DNA of 64,000 nucleotides from contig CAZKIO010000020.1 of NCBI GenBank assembly GCA_964552795.1, forward strand, positions 6,868-70,867. Direction: 5' to 3'. The notes under the pieces were generated by a model. It was not told the DNA's origin, did no database searches, and saw only the letters and a program-made list of their open reading frames with translations. The position numbers and the translations under genes were made by a program. Shown here in pieces: positions 33,197-40,195 of the stretch (the stretch's first letter is position 1; every line of letters begins with the position of its first letter). This stretch comes from JAEUHZ01 sp964552795. GTDB taxonomy: Bacteria > Planctomycetota > UBA1135 > GCA-002686595.

Positions 33197-33421
33197 CTTC
33201 GCGTGCCCGGCGCGCCGCGCGCGGCGGCGACGCCTGGTCACCCGCCCCACGGCGCGCGGCCGCGGGGAGAGCTCGGTGCTCCGGTTCAAACGCGTCGCGC
33301 CCCGCGCCGCGGCTCGCGCCGCGCAGCGGGAGCGCATCGCTCCCTGAGTCATCCTCGAAGGGTCTCGTTGTGATGGAACGTCGCACGCGCCGTCCGGCGC
33401 GCGGCACCTCGCGGCGCCCGT

Positions 33422-33497
33422 TGGAGCCAGCGGCGGGAATCGAACCCGCAACCGCCTGATTACAAATCAGGTGCTCTGCCAATTGAGCTACGCTGGC
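33422..33497 (-). tRNA. tRNA-Thr (anticodon UGU)
   Basis: 76 bases including an encoded CCA. The acceptor stem GCCAGCG pairs with CGCTGGC, and the anticodon stem CCTGA/TCAGG holds TTTGTAA with anticodon TGT. It is the first gene of the tRNA-tuf unit. A sigma-70-type promoter ends about 75 bases upstream. Order Thr(UGU)-Tyr-Gly-Thr(GGU)-tuf is the same as thrU-tyrU-glyT-thrT-tufB of E. coli. Confidence 0.96.
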
Positions 33498-33573
33498 AAC
33501 GGCCCAGCGGCCCACCCGGCAGACCAGCGGCTACCCCCGACGGGTACGAGCCGGACGGCGAAGTGAGCGCAGG

Positions 33574-33601
33574 AGGATACGGTGCGCGAGGTCCCCGTCA
33601 A
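33574..33601 (-). promoter_or_regulatory. Sigma-70-type promoter for the tRNA-tuf unit
   Basis: On the minus strand TTGACG (33601-33596) is followed after 16 bases by TATCCT (33579-33574), a strong combination in such GC-rich DNA. The predicted start is about 70 bases before the first tRNA. The sequence after the -10 is GC-rich, as expected for a stringently controlled stable-RNA promoter, but no clear discriminator comparison was possible. Confidence 0.65.
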
Positions 33602-33641
33602 GGGCCAACGCCGACAACCCTTCCCGACCGCCCCCGGCCCC

Positions 33642-34808
33642 TCACAGACGGGCGACCTCGCGGCGGTAGCCGTCGAAGGCGCGCTCGACCTCGGCCAGGG
33701 AGTCGCCGCCGAACTTGCCCAGGAAGGCGCGGGCCAGCTCGAGCGCCACCAAAGCCTCCCCTACGACGCTCGCGGCCGGCACCGAGGTCACGTCCGAGCG
33801 CTGCCAGGTGGCCGCCACCGGCTCCAGGCTGGCGAACTCGACGGTCGGCAGGCCCTTGCGCAGGGTCGGGATCGGCTTCATGGCCACCCGGACCACCAGC
33901 GGTTCCCCGGTCGTCATGCCGCCCTCCAGGCCCCCCGCCCGGTTCGTGTCCCGGCGGTAGCGGCTGCCGAGCGGACCGGCGCCGTCCGGCGCGGCGACGA
34001 TCGCGTCGTGGGCCTCGCTCCCCCGCCGACGGGCGACCTCGAAACCCAGGCCGAACTCGACGCCCTTCATGGCCGGGATCGAGAACAGCGCTCCGCCCAC
34101 ACGCGCCGTCAGGCGTTCGGGCCCGCTCTGGTAGCTGCCCAGCCCGGGCGGCAGCCCGAGCGCGCGCACCTCGAACACGCCGCCGAGCGTGTCCCCCGCC
34201 TCCTTCGCCGCGTCGACCAGCGGCCGGACGCGGTCCGCGAAGGCGGGATCGAGCGAGTAGAACGAGCACGCGTCGCGCCGCCCGGCGCGCGCTTCGACCG
34301 CCAGTCCGAACCCGGCTTCGACCGCGGCCGCGTCGACTTCGATCCCGCCGAGCGCCACGACGTGAGAAGTGATCTCGACGCCGAAGCGTTCGAGCACCTG
34401 CCGCGCCGCGCCGGCCAGCGCGACGCGCATCGCGGTCTCGCGCGCGCTGGCCCGCTCGAGGACGGCGCGCGGATCGCGGTGGCCGTGCTTCAGGCAACCG
34501 GCGAGATCGGCGTGCCCCGGCCGCGCGTTCGTCGGCACGGGCATGCGCTCGATCGTCGCGTCCTTGTTCACGAGCGACAGCGCGATCGGCGAACCCAGCG
34601 TCCGGCCCGCGCGCGTGCCCGACAGGAGCTCGATGCGATCGGTCTCGATGCGCATGCGTCCGCCGCGGCCGTAGCCGCCCTGGCGGCGCTCGAGCTCGCG
34701 GTCGATGCGCGCGACGTCGAGCTCCAGGCCCGAGGGCACGCCCTCCAGGATCCCGACGAGCGCGCGCCCGTGCGATTCCCCGGCCGTCGTCCAACGCAGA
34801 TCCGTCAT
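33642..34808 (-). CDS. aroC: Chorismate synthase
   Basis: 388 residues from ATG 34808. Family landmarks are TTAGESHGRALVGILEGVPSG at the N-terminus, RRQGGYGRGGRM, PTNARPGHADLAGCLKHGHRD and the later NRAGGLEGGMTTGEPLVVRVAMKPIPTL. The FMN-dependent enzyme makes chorismate from EPSP, the last step of the shikimate pathway. Its ATG overlaps the stop of an upstream response regulator by four bases (ATGA), an unusual partner for a biosynthetic gene. The stop lies 40 bases from the promoter of the tRNA unit, so readthrough into that unit is possible. Confidence 0.97.
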   Translation of the reverse strand: MTDLRWTTAGESHGRALVGILEGVPSGLELDVARIDRELERRQGGYGRGGRMRIETDRIELLSGTRAGRTLGSPIALSLVNKDATIERMPVPTNARPGHADLAGCLKHGHRDPRAVLERASARETAMRVALAGAARQVLERFGVEITSHVVALGGIEVDAAAVEAGFGLAVEARAGRRDACSFYSLDPAFADRVRPLVDAAKEAGDTLGGVFEVRALGLPPGLGSYQSGPERLTARVGGALFSIPAMKGVEFGLGFEVARRRGSEAHDAIVAAPDGAGPLGSRYRRDTNRAGGLEGGMTTGEPLVVRVAMKPIPTLRKGLPTVEFASLEPVAATWQRSDVTSVPAASVVGEALVALELARAFLGKFGGDSLAEVERAFDGYRREVARL

Positions 34809-35242
34809 TCCCCGCCCGCCTCCGGCACGACGTCCACCCAGCCTTCGTCCTCCGCGCCGCCCGGAGCGGGCTCGCTGCGCGGACGCTCCAGCGCAGCGCG
34901 GATCCGCGACTCCAGTTCGCGGAGGTCGAAGGGCTTGGCCAGCGCGCCCACGAACTCCGGCAGGCGTTCCAGTTCGCGCTGGCTCGCGTGATCCAGGTAC
35001 CCGGACACGACCATGGTCGGCGGCAGCAGGCCCGCGCGCGACAGTCGCGGCAACTCGTCCAAGCCCCGCTCTGCGCCCAGGTCCAGGTCGGAGAGCAGGA
35101 GATCGGGCCGCGCCCGCGCCAACTCGTCGCGCGCGCGCGCGAAGCTCCGCGCCGTGCGCACCGCGTGCCCCGAGCGCCGCAGGAACAGGGCGAGCAGCTC
35201 GGTGATGCGCTCGTCGTTGTCGACCAGGAGGAGATCCGCCAC
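34805..35242 (-). CDS. Single-domain response regulator (receiver only)
   Basis: 145 residues: a receiver domain with an acidic pair in LLVDNDERI, phosphoacceptor aspartate D52 (LLLSDLDLG), S80 (VVSGY) and K103 (LAKPFDL). After about residue 118 only a short acidic tail follows, with no DNA-binding domain, so it resembles CheY or Spo0F rather than a transcription factor. No histidine kinase adjoins it. It overlaps aroC by four bases. A role in signalling to the nearby flagellar system is possible but not shown. Confidence 0.85.
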   Translation of the reverse strand: MADLLLVDNDERITELLALFLRRSGHAVRTARSFARARDELARARPDLLLSDLDLGAERGLDELPRLSRAGLLPPTMVVSGYLDHASQRELERLPEFVGALAKPFDLRELESRIRAALERPRSEPAPGGAEDEGWVDVVPEAGGE

Positions 35243-35437
35243 GCCGCAGCGTTCTCGCCTCCCGCCCCGCGCCAGGCAAGCGCAGGGATCGATCCGTGCC
35301 CCGCAGGCTCCTCTCGGGGCGCATGGGGCGGAGCGGACCGGCTCGGGATGGGCCCGGCCGCTGGGCCGGCACCCCCCCCGTTGCGGCCGATTTTTTGGGG
35401 GGGATCCGGGATCGATCAGTCAATACCCTAAGTCATT

Positions 35438-35457
35438 ATCTTAAGCTGATTTAAGAT
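35438..35457. promoter_or_regulatory. AT-rich inverted repeat, candidate operator
   Basis: ATCTTAA and its exact complement TTAAGAT are separated by six bases, giving a perfect 7-bp dyad. It overlaps the only AT-rich island in the region and a possible -10 for the minus-strand response regulator. The two-fold symmetry suits a dimeric repressor or activator. The binding protein is unknown. Confidence 0.45.
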
Positions 35458-35533
35458 TGCGATTGCAGCCTTCTCCGCCCCCCCCGGGGCGGTCTCCGGT
35501 CAGGTTCCCCACCCCCCGCCGTCCGAAAAGCGC

Positions 35534-35560
35534 TCACTTGGAATCCCGGTCGGCCGATAA
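35534..35560 (+). promoter_or_regulatory. Sigma-28 (FliA)-type promoter for flgM
   Basis: GCCGATAA at 35553-35560 is an exact match to the sigma-28 -10 element. Eleven bases upstream lies TCACTTGG (35534-35541), a weak match to the -35 (TAAAGTTT or TCAAG type). Start of flgM is 43 bases after the -10. FliA itself is encoded at 37604-38317. Control of flgM by FliA gives the usual feedback loop. Confidence 0.6.
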
Positions 35561-35602
35561 ACCTCACCAGAGGATTCCGCCCCCCCAAGGGCTGGAGCAG
35601 CC

Positions 35603-35998
35603 ATGGAGATCCACGATCGAGGACAAGGCAAGGTCGGACCCGCGAAGGTCGACCGCATCGCAGAGGTGATCGACCTCACGCGGCCCAACCGCGAGCGGAT
35701 CGCCGAGGTCGTCCACGAGGTCGAGGAACAGCGCGTCGAAGAGGCCCGCGACGCGCGGACCCCGGCCGAGGCCGCCGAGGCCTCGACCCGCCGCGCCCGC
35801 CTGGGCCACCCCGCGGGCGCCGACGTGGACCGCGTCGAGGTTTCTGCCGCCTCCCACGCCCTGAGCACCGGCGCCGAGCCGGCCGAGCTGGCCCGTCGCA
35901 GCGAGCACGTGGCCCGGGTGCGCGCGGAGATCGCGCAGGGGACGCTCGCGAGCACGGAGCGCGTGGAACGCGCGGCCGAGAAGCTGCTCTCCTTCTGA
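35603..35998 (+). CDS. flgM: FlgM-like anti-sigma-28 factor
   Basis: 131 residues, longer than the roughly 97 of Salmonella FlgM. The C-terminal third has DRVEVSAASHAL followed by HVARVRAEIAQGTLASTERVERAAEKLLSF, matching the FlgM pattern of an S-rich segment, V-x-x-[IL]-[RK]-x-x-I-x-x-G-[TY] and a final AEKLL. The N-terminal half is charged and helical and resembles nothing I recognise. FlgM holds FliA inactive until the hook is complete and is then exported. The sigma-28-type promoter in front and the nearby fliA support this call. Confidence 0.68.
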   Translation: MEIHDRGQGKVGPAKVDRIAEVIDLTRPNRERIAEVVHEVEEQRVEEARDARTPAEAAEASTRRARLGHPAGADVDRVEVSAASHALSTGAEPAELARRSEHVARVRAEIAQGTLASTERVERAAEKLLSF

Positions 35999-36196
35999 CG
36001 GCTCGCGGCGGCCGGCACCCCCGACACCGGTGACGGTGCGCAGGGTCGGGAGCGGAGCGAAGCCGGGGACGACCCGCGTCCGTGCACGGCGAGCGTTCGA
36101 CTGCAGCCTGCTGCGCCGGATCGCGGACGTACCCGGTCGCCTGGCGTGGCGCACGGACTCAGGCCACGCGGATCGCCTCCCGCCCGGCCTCCCGCC

Positions 36197-36802
36197 TCAC
36201 AGCAGCAGCGCAGCCTGCGCGGCGGCGAACTCCGCGATCCGGCGCGGCGAGAAAAACTCCACGGTCCTCTCCGTCTCCCCGCCGCTGCGCACCAGCTCCT
36301 GCCACGCCTGCATCGCCTCGCGCGTCGTGCGGTCGGCGGTGTCGACGCGGACGCGGCACGACCAGGCGACGAGGCCCGTCTCGACCGTCACGAGGTCGAC
36401 CTCCAGGCCCAGGCGCACCGGTTCGTAGGGACGCAGGTCGACGACGCGCACCGTGAGGATGGCGTCGAGCGCGGAGCGGCGCGCCAGTTCGAGGACGGTC
36501 GCGGCACGGGTGCGGCCGGTGCGCGCGGGGTCGAGTCGGCCGACGGCTTCGAGTTCGGTCGGCCCCAGGATCACGAGCTCGTAGGGCGTCTGGGCGCTGA
36601 AGGACGTCGCGAGCGCGTCGCGCAGCGCATCCGAGAACTCGGGGTCGACCCCCTCGCCGGCCGGCGGCAGCAGGCCGACGCGCCGGATGTCGTAGGTCGC
36701 GAACTCGGCGACGGCGCGCGCGGTGCCGATCGACGGAACGGTGCGCTGGGTGCTCGAGCAGGCCGCGCAGGCGGCGAGGACCAGAGGCCACAGGTGCTTC
36801 AT
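36197..36802 (-). CDS. CsgG/FlgO-like lipoprotein of the fliA operon, function unknown
   Basis: 201 residues with a lipoprotein signal: MKHLWPLVLAACAACSS, giving a lipobox at L9-A-A-C12 (or C15). The mature part has RRVGLLPPAG, DALRDALATSF, ELVILGP and ARRSALDAILTVRVVDLRPYEP, a pattern of strands and helices like the N-terminal fold of CsgG, TolB or FlgO, all periplasmic or outer-membrane proteins. No exact family was recognised. Its ATG overlaps the upstream lipoprotein stop by four bases, so it is the last gene of the fliA unit. A role at the flagellar base in the outer membrane is a reasonable guess. Confidence 0.6.
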   Translation of the reverse strand: MKHLWPLVLAACAACSSTQRTVPSIGTARAVAEFATYDIRRVGLLPPAGEGVDPEFSDALRDALATSFSAQTPYELVILGPTELEAVGRLDPARTGRTRAATVLELARRSALDAILTVRVVDLRPYEPVRLGLEVDLVTVETGLVAWSCRVRVDTADRTTREAMQAWQELVRSGGETERTVEFFSPRRIAEFAAAQAALLL

Positions 36803-37335
36803 GGACGCCGCTCCTTGCTGTCGGCGAGTTCGCGCGCGAGCTGCGCCCTCTCCACCTCCAGCCGGGCGATCTCCGCCGCGGCCAGGCGCCGCGCGAGCTC
36901 CAGCGTCTGGTCCTCGAGCGTGCGCACCTCGGCTTCCAGCGTGGCGCAGCGCGATTCCAGGGCGGCGCGCGCGGTCTCGAGCTGCGCGGCATGCGCCAGC
37001 GCTTCGTCGCGTTCGCGTGTGAGCTCCTTGCCGCGGCGCACGAGCGCGTCCTTCTCGGCCAGCGCCGCGTGGTACAGCTCGAGCAGCCAGACGCGGCCCG
37101 TGGGCGCGCCTTCCAGCGGACGCAACGGCGCTTCGACGACCGCGACGCTGCCGGGGGCCGGCGCCGGGACGAGGCTCGCGTCGGTGCGCTCGACGACGGC
37201 GGGCTTCTGAGCCGGCTGCGCCGCCGGCGCGGGCGGACCGGAGACCTCGCCCGCGGGAAACAGCGAACGGCGGGTCGGGTTCGGCAGGTTGCAGGCGCAC
37301 AACAGCAGCAGCGCAGCGATCGGCAGCGTTCTCAT
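36799..37335 (-). CDS. Coiled-coil lipoprotein of the fliA operon, function unknown
   Basis: 178 residues. The signal MRTLPIAALLLLCACNLPNP has a lipobox ending at C13 or C15. A Pro/Ala-rich linker of about 60 residues follows, and then a long heptad-rich coiled coil from about residue 85 to 172. This is the architecture of a protein anchored in a membrane and spanning part of the periplasm. Stop and start overlaps join it to genes on both sides (ATGA at 36799 and at 37332). No named family recognised. Confidence 0.6.
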   Translation of the reverse strand: MRTLPIAALLLLCACNLPNPTRRSLFPAGEVSGPPAPAAQPAQKPAVVERTDASLVPAPAPGSVAVVEAPLRPLEGAPTGRVWLLELYHAALAEKDALVRRGKELTRERDEALAHAAQLETARAALESRCATLEAEVRTLEDQTLELARRLAAAEIARLEVERAQLARELADSKERRP

Positions 37336-37607
37336 CGTTTCACCTCCTCGGCAGCGTTGGCGCCGAGCTGCACTTCGACGTGGGTGATCTCGCCGCAGGA
37401 GCAGCGCACCTCCAGCAGCGTCGGGCCGCCCTCCGACGGCACGACGCGCGCGCTCTTCGCTCCAGAGCGCGGGGCGGCCGGCTCGGCACCGGGCAGCGGC
37501 GCAAGCGGCGCGGAGCCGGCGGCGGCAATCCGCGCCGCGTCGCCCGCGCCGAGCGTGTCGCGGCGCTTCAGGATGCGTTGCGGCGCGCGTTCCGTGGAAT
37601 CGATCAT
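37332..37607 (-). CDS. Small protein with a CxC motif, function unknown
   Basis: 91 residues from ATG 37607, which overlaps the fliA stop as ATGA. The first two thirds are Ala/Pro-rich and probably disordered. The last third reads LLEVRCSCGEITHVEVQL, a small strand-turn-strand with a CxC that could be half of a metal site. No signal peptide. Its place directly after fliA suggests a flagellar link, but no function can be assigned. Confidence 0.55.
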   Translation of the reverse strand: MIDSTERAPQRILKRRDTLGAGDAARIAAAGSAPLAPLPGAEPAAPRSGAKSARVVPSEGGPTLLEVRCSCGEITHVEVQLGANAAEEVKR

Positions 37608-38317
37608 CGGGGGTTCACTCCGTGTGCGAGCGCGAGCTCGCGGTTCAGGCGGTACACCGCCTTCGAATGGATCTGGCTGACGCGCGACTCGCTCACCGAG
37701 AGCACCTCGCCGATGTCGCGCAGCATCATCTCCTCGGCGTAGTACAAGAGGATCACCGTGCGCTCGGGCTCGGGCAGCGCCTGGATCGCCGCCGCGAGGA
37801 GGCGCTTCATCTCCTCCCACTCGGCGGTTCCCACAGGATCCGCGCTGCGCGGATCGGCGAGCAGCGCCGCCAGCGGGCCCGCGCTCGACTCGGCGTCGAG
37901 CGAGGTCTCGAAGGCGGCGCGCGCCAGCGCCAGCAGCTCGTCGACCGCGTCGGTGGAGAGGCCCGACCGCGCGGCGATCTCCTCGGGCGTGGGCGGAGCG
38001 CCCAGCTCCTGCTCCAGCTCGGCGGCGATCCGCTCGATGTCGCGCAGGGCCTCGCGGCGCCCGCGCGGCAGCGCGTCGGCGCGGCGCAGCTCGTCCAGGA
38101 TCGCGCCGCGGATCTTGGGGTAGGCGTAGGTCGAGAAGCGCACGCCGCGCGTCTCGTCCCACGAATCGGCCGCCGCGAGCAGGCCCAGCATGCCCCAGCC
38201 GACCAGGTCGTCGCGGTCGACGCCGGGGCGCAGGCTCATGCGGCCGGCGATGTGCCGCAGGAGCGGCACGTGCTCGGTGACGAGCTGATCGCGTACGGAT
38301 CGATCAAGAGGGCTCAC
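37604..38317 (-). CDS. fliA: Flagellar sigma factor FliA (sigma-28)
   Basis: 237 residues from GTG 38317, overlapping the upstream stop as GTGA. Region 2 has HVPLLRHIAGRMSLRPGVDRDDLVGWGMLGLLAAADSWDETRGVRFSTYAYPKIRGAILDELR, region 3 has LGAPPTPEEIAARSGLS, and region 4 has LPEPERTVILLYYAEEMMLRDIGEVLSVSESRVSQIHSKAVYRL. Length equals that of enteric FliA. It should read the sigma-28-type sites found upstream of flgM, fliC and fliD. Upstream genes flhF-flhG are in the same order as in Pseudomonas and Vibrio. Confidence 0.96.
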   Translation of the reverse strand: MSPLDRSVRDQLVTEHVPLLRHIAGRMSLRPGVDRDDLVGWGMLGLLAAADSWDETRGVRFSTYAYPKIRGAILDELRRADALPRGRREALRDIERIAAELEQELGAPPTPEEIAARSGLSTDAVDELLALARAAFETSLDAESSAGPLAALLADPRSADPVGTAEWEEMKRLLAAAIQALPEPERTVILLYYAEEMMLRDIGEVLSVSESRVSQIHSKAVYRLNRELALAHGVNPR

Positions 38318-38544
38318 CGCGGACCTCCGGCGCCCAGGCGGCGGCACACCAGGATCGCGACGTGGATCGCGAGCCAGCCCGCGACCAGCACGGCGCCGGC
38401 GCGGAACGCGACCGTGTGCAACGGACGGCCGGCCAGGATCCCGATCAGGCCCGTGGCCGCCGCGCTGGCGATCAACAGGCGGCGCGCGAACGCCGCGACG
38501 TCGAACACGGCGGGCGCGCCGGGGCGCAGGAGGTCGCTGTTCAT
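38314..38544 (-). CDS. Small two-helix membrane protein between flhG and fliA
   Basis: 76 residues from ATG 38544. Two hydrophobic helices (LLIASAAATGLIGILAG and AFRAGAVLVAGWLAIHVAILV) are joined by a short loop and followed by a basic end. Both ends overlap neighbours by four bases, so it belongs to the flhF-flhG-fliA unit. No family recognised; a small accessory membrane protein. Confidence 0.6.
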   Translation of the reverse strand: MNSDLLRPGAPAVFDVAAFARRLLIASAAATGLIGILAGRPLHTVAFRAGAVLVAGWLAIHVAILVCRRLGAGGPR

Positions 38545-39374
38545 CGCGCCCCTCCGTGCGCCGCGCGCAACGACCGCGTGAAGCGCGCCGCGAGCTGATC
38601 GAGGCACGCATGCGCGCTGCTGGCGCCGCGCTCGCCGCCGAAGGGCCGCTGTTCGCGGCACGAGGCGTGGATGCGGACGGACTCGGGCAGCCACCCGGCC
38701 CAGCGCGGCGAGCGCGCCAGGAAGCGTTCGGCCACGTGGCGCAGGCGCTGCGCCGTGCCCTCGGCCTCCACGAGGTCGCGCGCGCGGTTCACGACGACCT
38801 CGGGGGTCGGGATCTCGGGGCCCAGCGCCTCGCCGCGCTCGTGCAGCGCCTTCAGCAGGCCGTACCCGTCGGTCAGCGCCGTCGGGTCGGGCGTCGTCAC
38901 GAGCAGCACGCGGTCGCAGGCGGCGGCGAGCGCCAGCACGTCCTCGCCGATGCCCGACGCGCCGTCGAGGACGACCAGGTCGTAGCCCGTCGCCACGTCG
39001 CGCAGTCCGTCGAGCAGGGCGTCGCGGCGCTCGTCGCCGAGCGCGGACCAGGCCCGCTCGCCCGAGACCCCGGCGAGGAAGTCGAACCCGTGGGCCGTCT
39101 CCGAGACGCACTCCTTGAGGGGCGCGCCGCCGGCCAGAACGTCCAGCAGGCCGCGCGCGCTGCAGTGGCGCAGGAGGACGTCGGCGTCGGCCAGGCCCAG
39201 GTCGAGGTCGGCCAGCAGCACGCGCGCGCCGCCGCGCGCCAGCGCCGCGGCCAGGTTGACCGACAGGACGGTCTTGCCGACGCCGCCCTTCCCGCCGGTG
39301 ACGTAGATCAGCGGCGCGCGCACGCATCGCGCGCCCGCCGTTCCGGCCGGCCGTGTCGCGGTGATGGCGCTCAC
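38541..39374 (-). CDS. flhG: Flagellar number regulator FlhG (MinD-like ATPase)
   Basis: 277 residues from GTG 39374, overlapping the flhF stop as GTGA. The deviant Walker A GGKGGVGKT is at residues 27-35, followed by LSVNLAAALARGGARVLLADLDLGLADADVLLR, and the Walker B-like VLDGASGIGEDVLALAAACDRVLLVTTPDPTALTDGYGLLK matches FlhG/FleN. It limits flagellar number and in other bacteria stimulates the FlhF GTPase. Its active site is intact while FlhF's is not (see flhF). Confidence 0.93.
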   Translation of the reverse strand: MSAITATRPAGTAGARCVRAPLIYVTGGKGGVGKTVLSVNLAAALARGGARVLLADLDLGLADADVLLRHCSARGLLDVLAGGAPLKECVSETAHGFDFLAGVSGERAWSALGDERRDALLDGLRDVATGYDLVVLDGASGIGEDVLALAAACDRVLLVTTPDPTALTDGYGLLKALHERGEALGPEIPTPEVVVNRARDLVEAEGTAQRLRHVAERFLARSPRWAGWLPESVRIHASCREQRPFGGERGASSAHACLDQLAARFTRSLRAAHGGAR

Positions 39375-40195
39375 GACAGCTTCCCCTTGAGGAACAGATC
39401 CGCCGCGCGGTCGGGATCGAGCCGGTGGAGGTGGCGCTCGTCGCGCGCGCCGTCGCAGGCGAACGCGACCGGCAGGCCCGCGTCCGAGCAGATCTCGAAG
39501 GCGGCGGCGGGTGCGTCGCACAGGTCGATGCGCGTCAGCACGCTGCAGTCCGGCGCCAGGCCGCGCAGCGCGCGCACGTCGGCGCGCACGCGCTCGGGCG
39601 CGGCGTCCGCGGCCAGGACGGCGACCCGCGTCGCCGCGATCGGCCGTCCGAGACCGCCGCGGCCCAGCGCGGCCAGGATCTCCTCGTCGCGCCCGGGATC
39701 CCCCGCTCCGTCGACGAGCACCAGGCTCGCGCCGCGCAGCGCCCGCCGCGGCAGCGCGGCGCCCGCGTCCACCACCTCCGCGTTCAAGCCCATCTCGTCC
39801 AGCCAGCCCGCGAGCCACTCGGGCTTGGACGAGCCCGGCTGGCGCACGGCCAGGACCGCGGGCTTGCGTCCCGCGTCGCGCATGCGCAGCACCAGCTTGC
39901 GCAGCAGGGACGTGCGGCCCGCGGCGCGCGCGCCGAGCAGCGCGAGCGCGACCGGCTGGTCGCGGCGCGTGCGCAGCACGACGCGCGGGAACGAGGCGCC
40001 GATCACGTCGGCCGCCAGGTCCAGCGGGTGGCGCAGGTCGCCGCGGCCGGAGAGCGCTTCGACGCGGGTCACGATGCGCCGCGCGAGGCCGGGCGAGACG
40101 CCGTTGGAGAGGAGCCGGCGGGCCAGCTCGTAGACGGCGGGCGCAGCCGTGGCGGCGGCGCGGGGAGCGGACTGTGCTTGCAGTGCGGTGTCCAT
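39371..40195 (-). CDS. flhF: FlhF-like SRP-family protein with degenerate GTPase motifs
   Basis: 274 residues, shorter than usual FlhF and without the N-terminal B domain. A helical N domain (VYELARRLLSNGVSPGLARRIVTRVEAL) is followed by an NG-type fold, but the G motifs are changed: the P-loop reads GARAAGRTS at residues 88-96 with R94 in place of the invariant lysine, DTAGR has become DGAGD, and TKLDE has become TRIDLCD. Position between flhA and flhG makes the identity safe. GTP hydrolysis is doubtful. It may act only as a polar-placement scaffold. Confidence 0.82.
   Translation of the reverse strand: MDTALQAQSAPRAAATAAPAVYELARRLLSNGVSPGLARRIVTRVEALSGRGDLRHPLDLAADVIGASFPRVVLRTRRDQPVALALLGARAAGRTSLLRKLVLRMRDAGRKPAVLAVRQPGSSKPEWLAGWLDEMGLNAEVVDAGAALPRRALRGASLVLVDGAGDPGRDEEILAALGRGGLGRPIAATRVAVLAADAAPERVRADVRALRGLAPDCSVLTRIDLCDAPAAAFEICSDAGLPVAFACDGARDERHLHRLDPDRAADLFLKGKLS

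Larger units (their letters stand above)
35243..35602. other. Divergent spacer between the response regulator and flgM
   Basis: 360 bases between two genes pointing away from each other. It contains a strikingly AT-rich stretch (about 35412-35460) in an otherwise very GC-rich sequence, with an inverted repeat at 35438-35457. A GATAAT hexamer lies on the minus strand (35440-35435), a possible -10 for the response regulator, but without a good -35. A sigma-28-type promoter for flgM lies at 35534-35560. No ORF here looks real. Confidence 0.65.

Noticed and set aside
36144..36169. Inverted repeat GCGTGGC/GCCACGC between flgM and the CsgG/FlgO-like gene
   Set aside because: A 7-bp stem with a 12-base loop and no U-tract is expected by chance in such GC-rich sequence.
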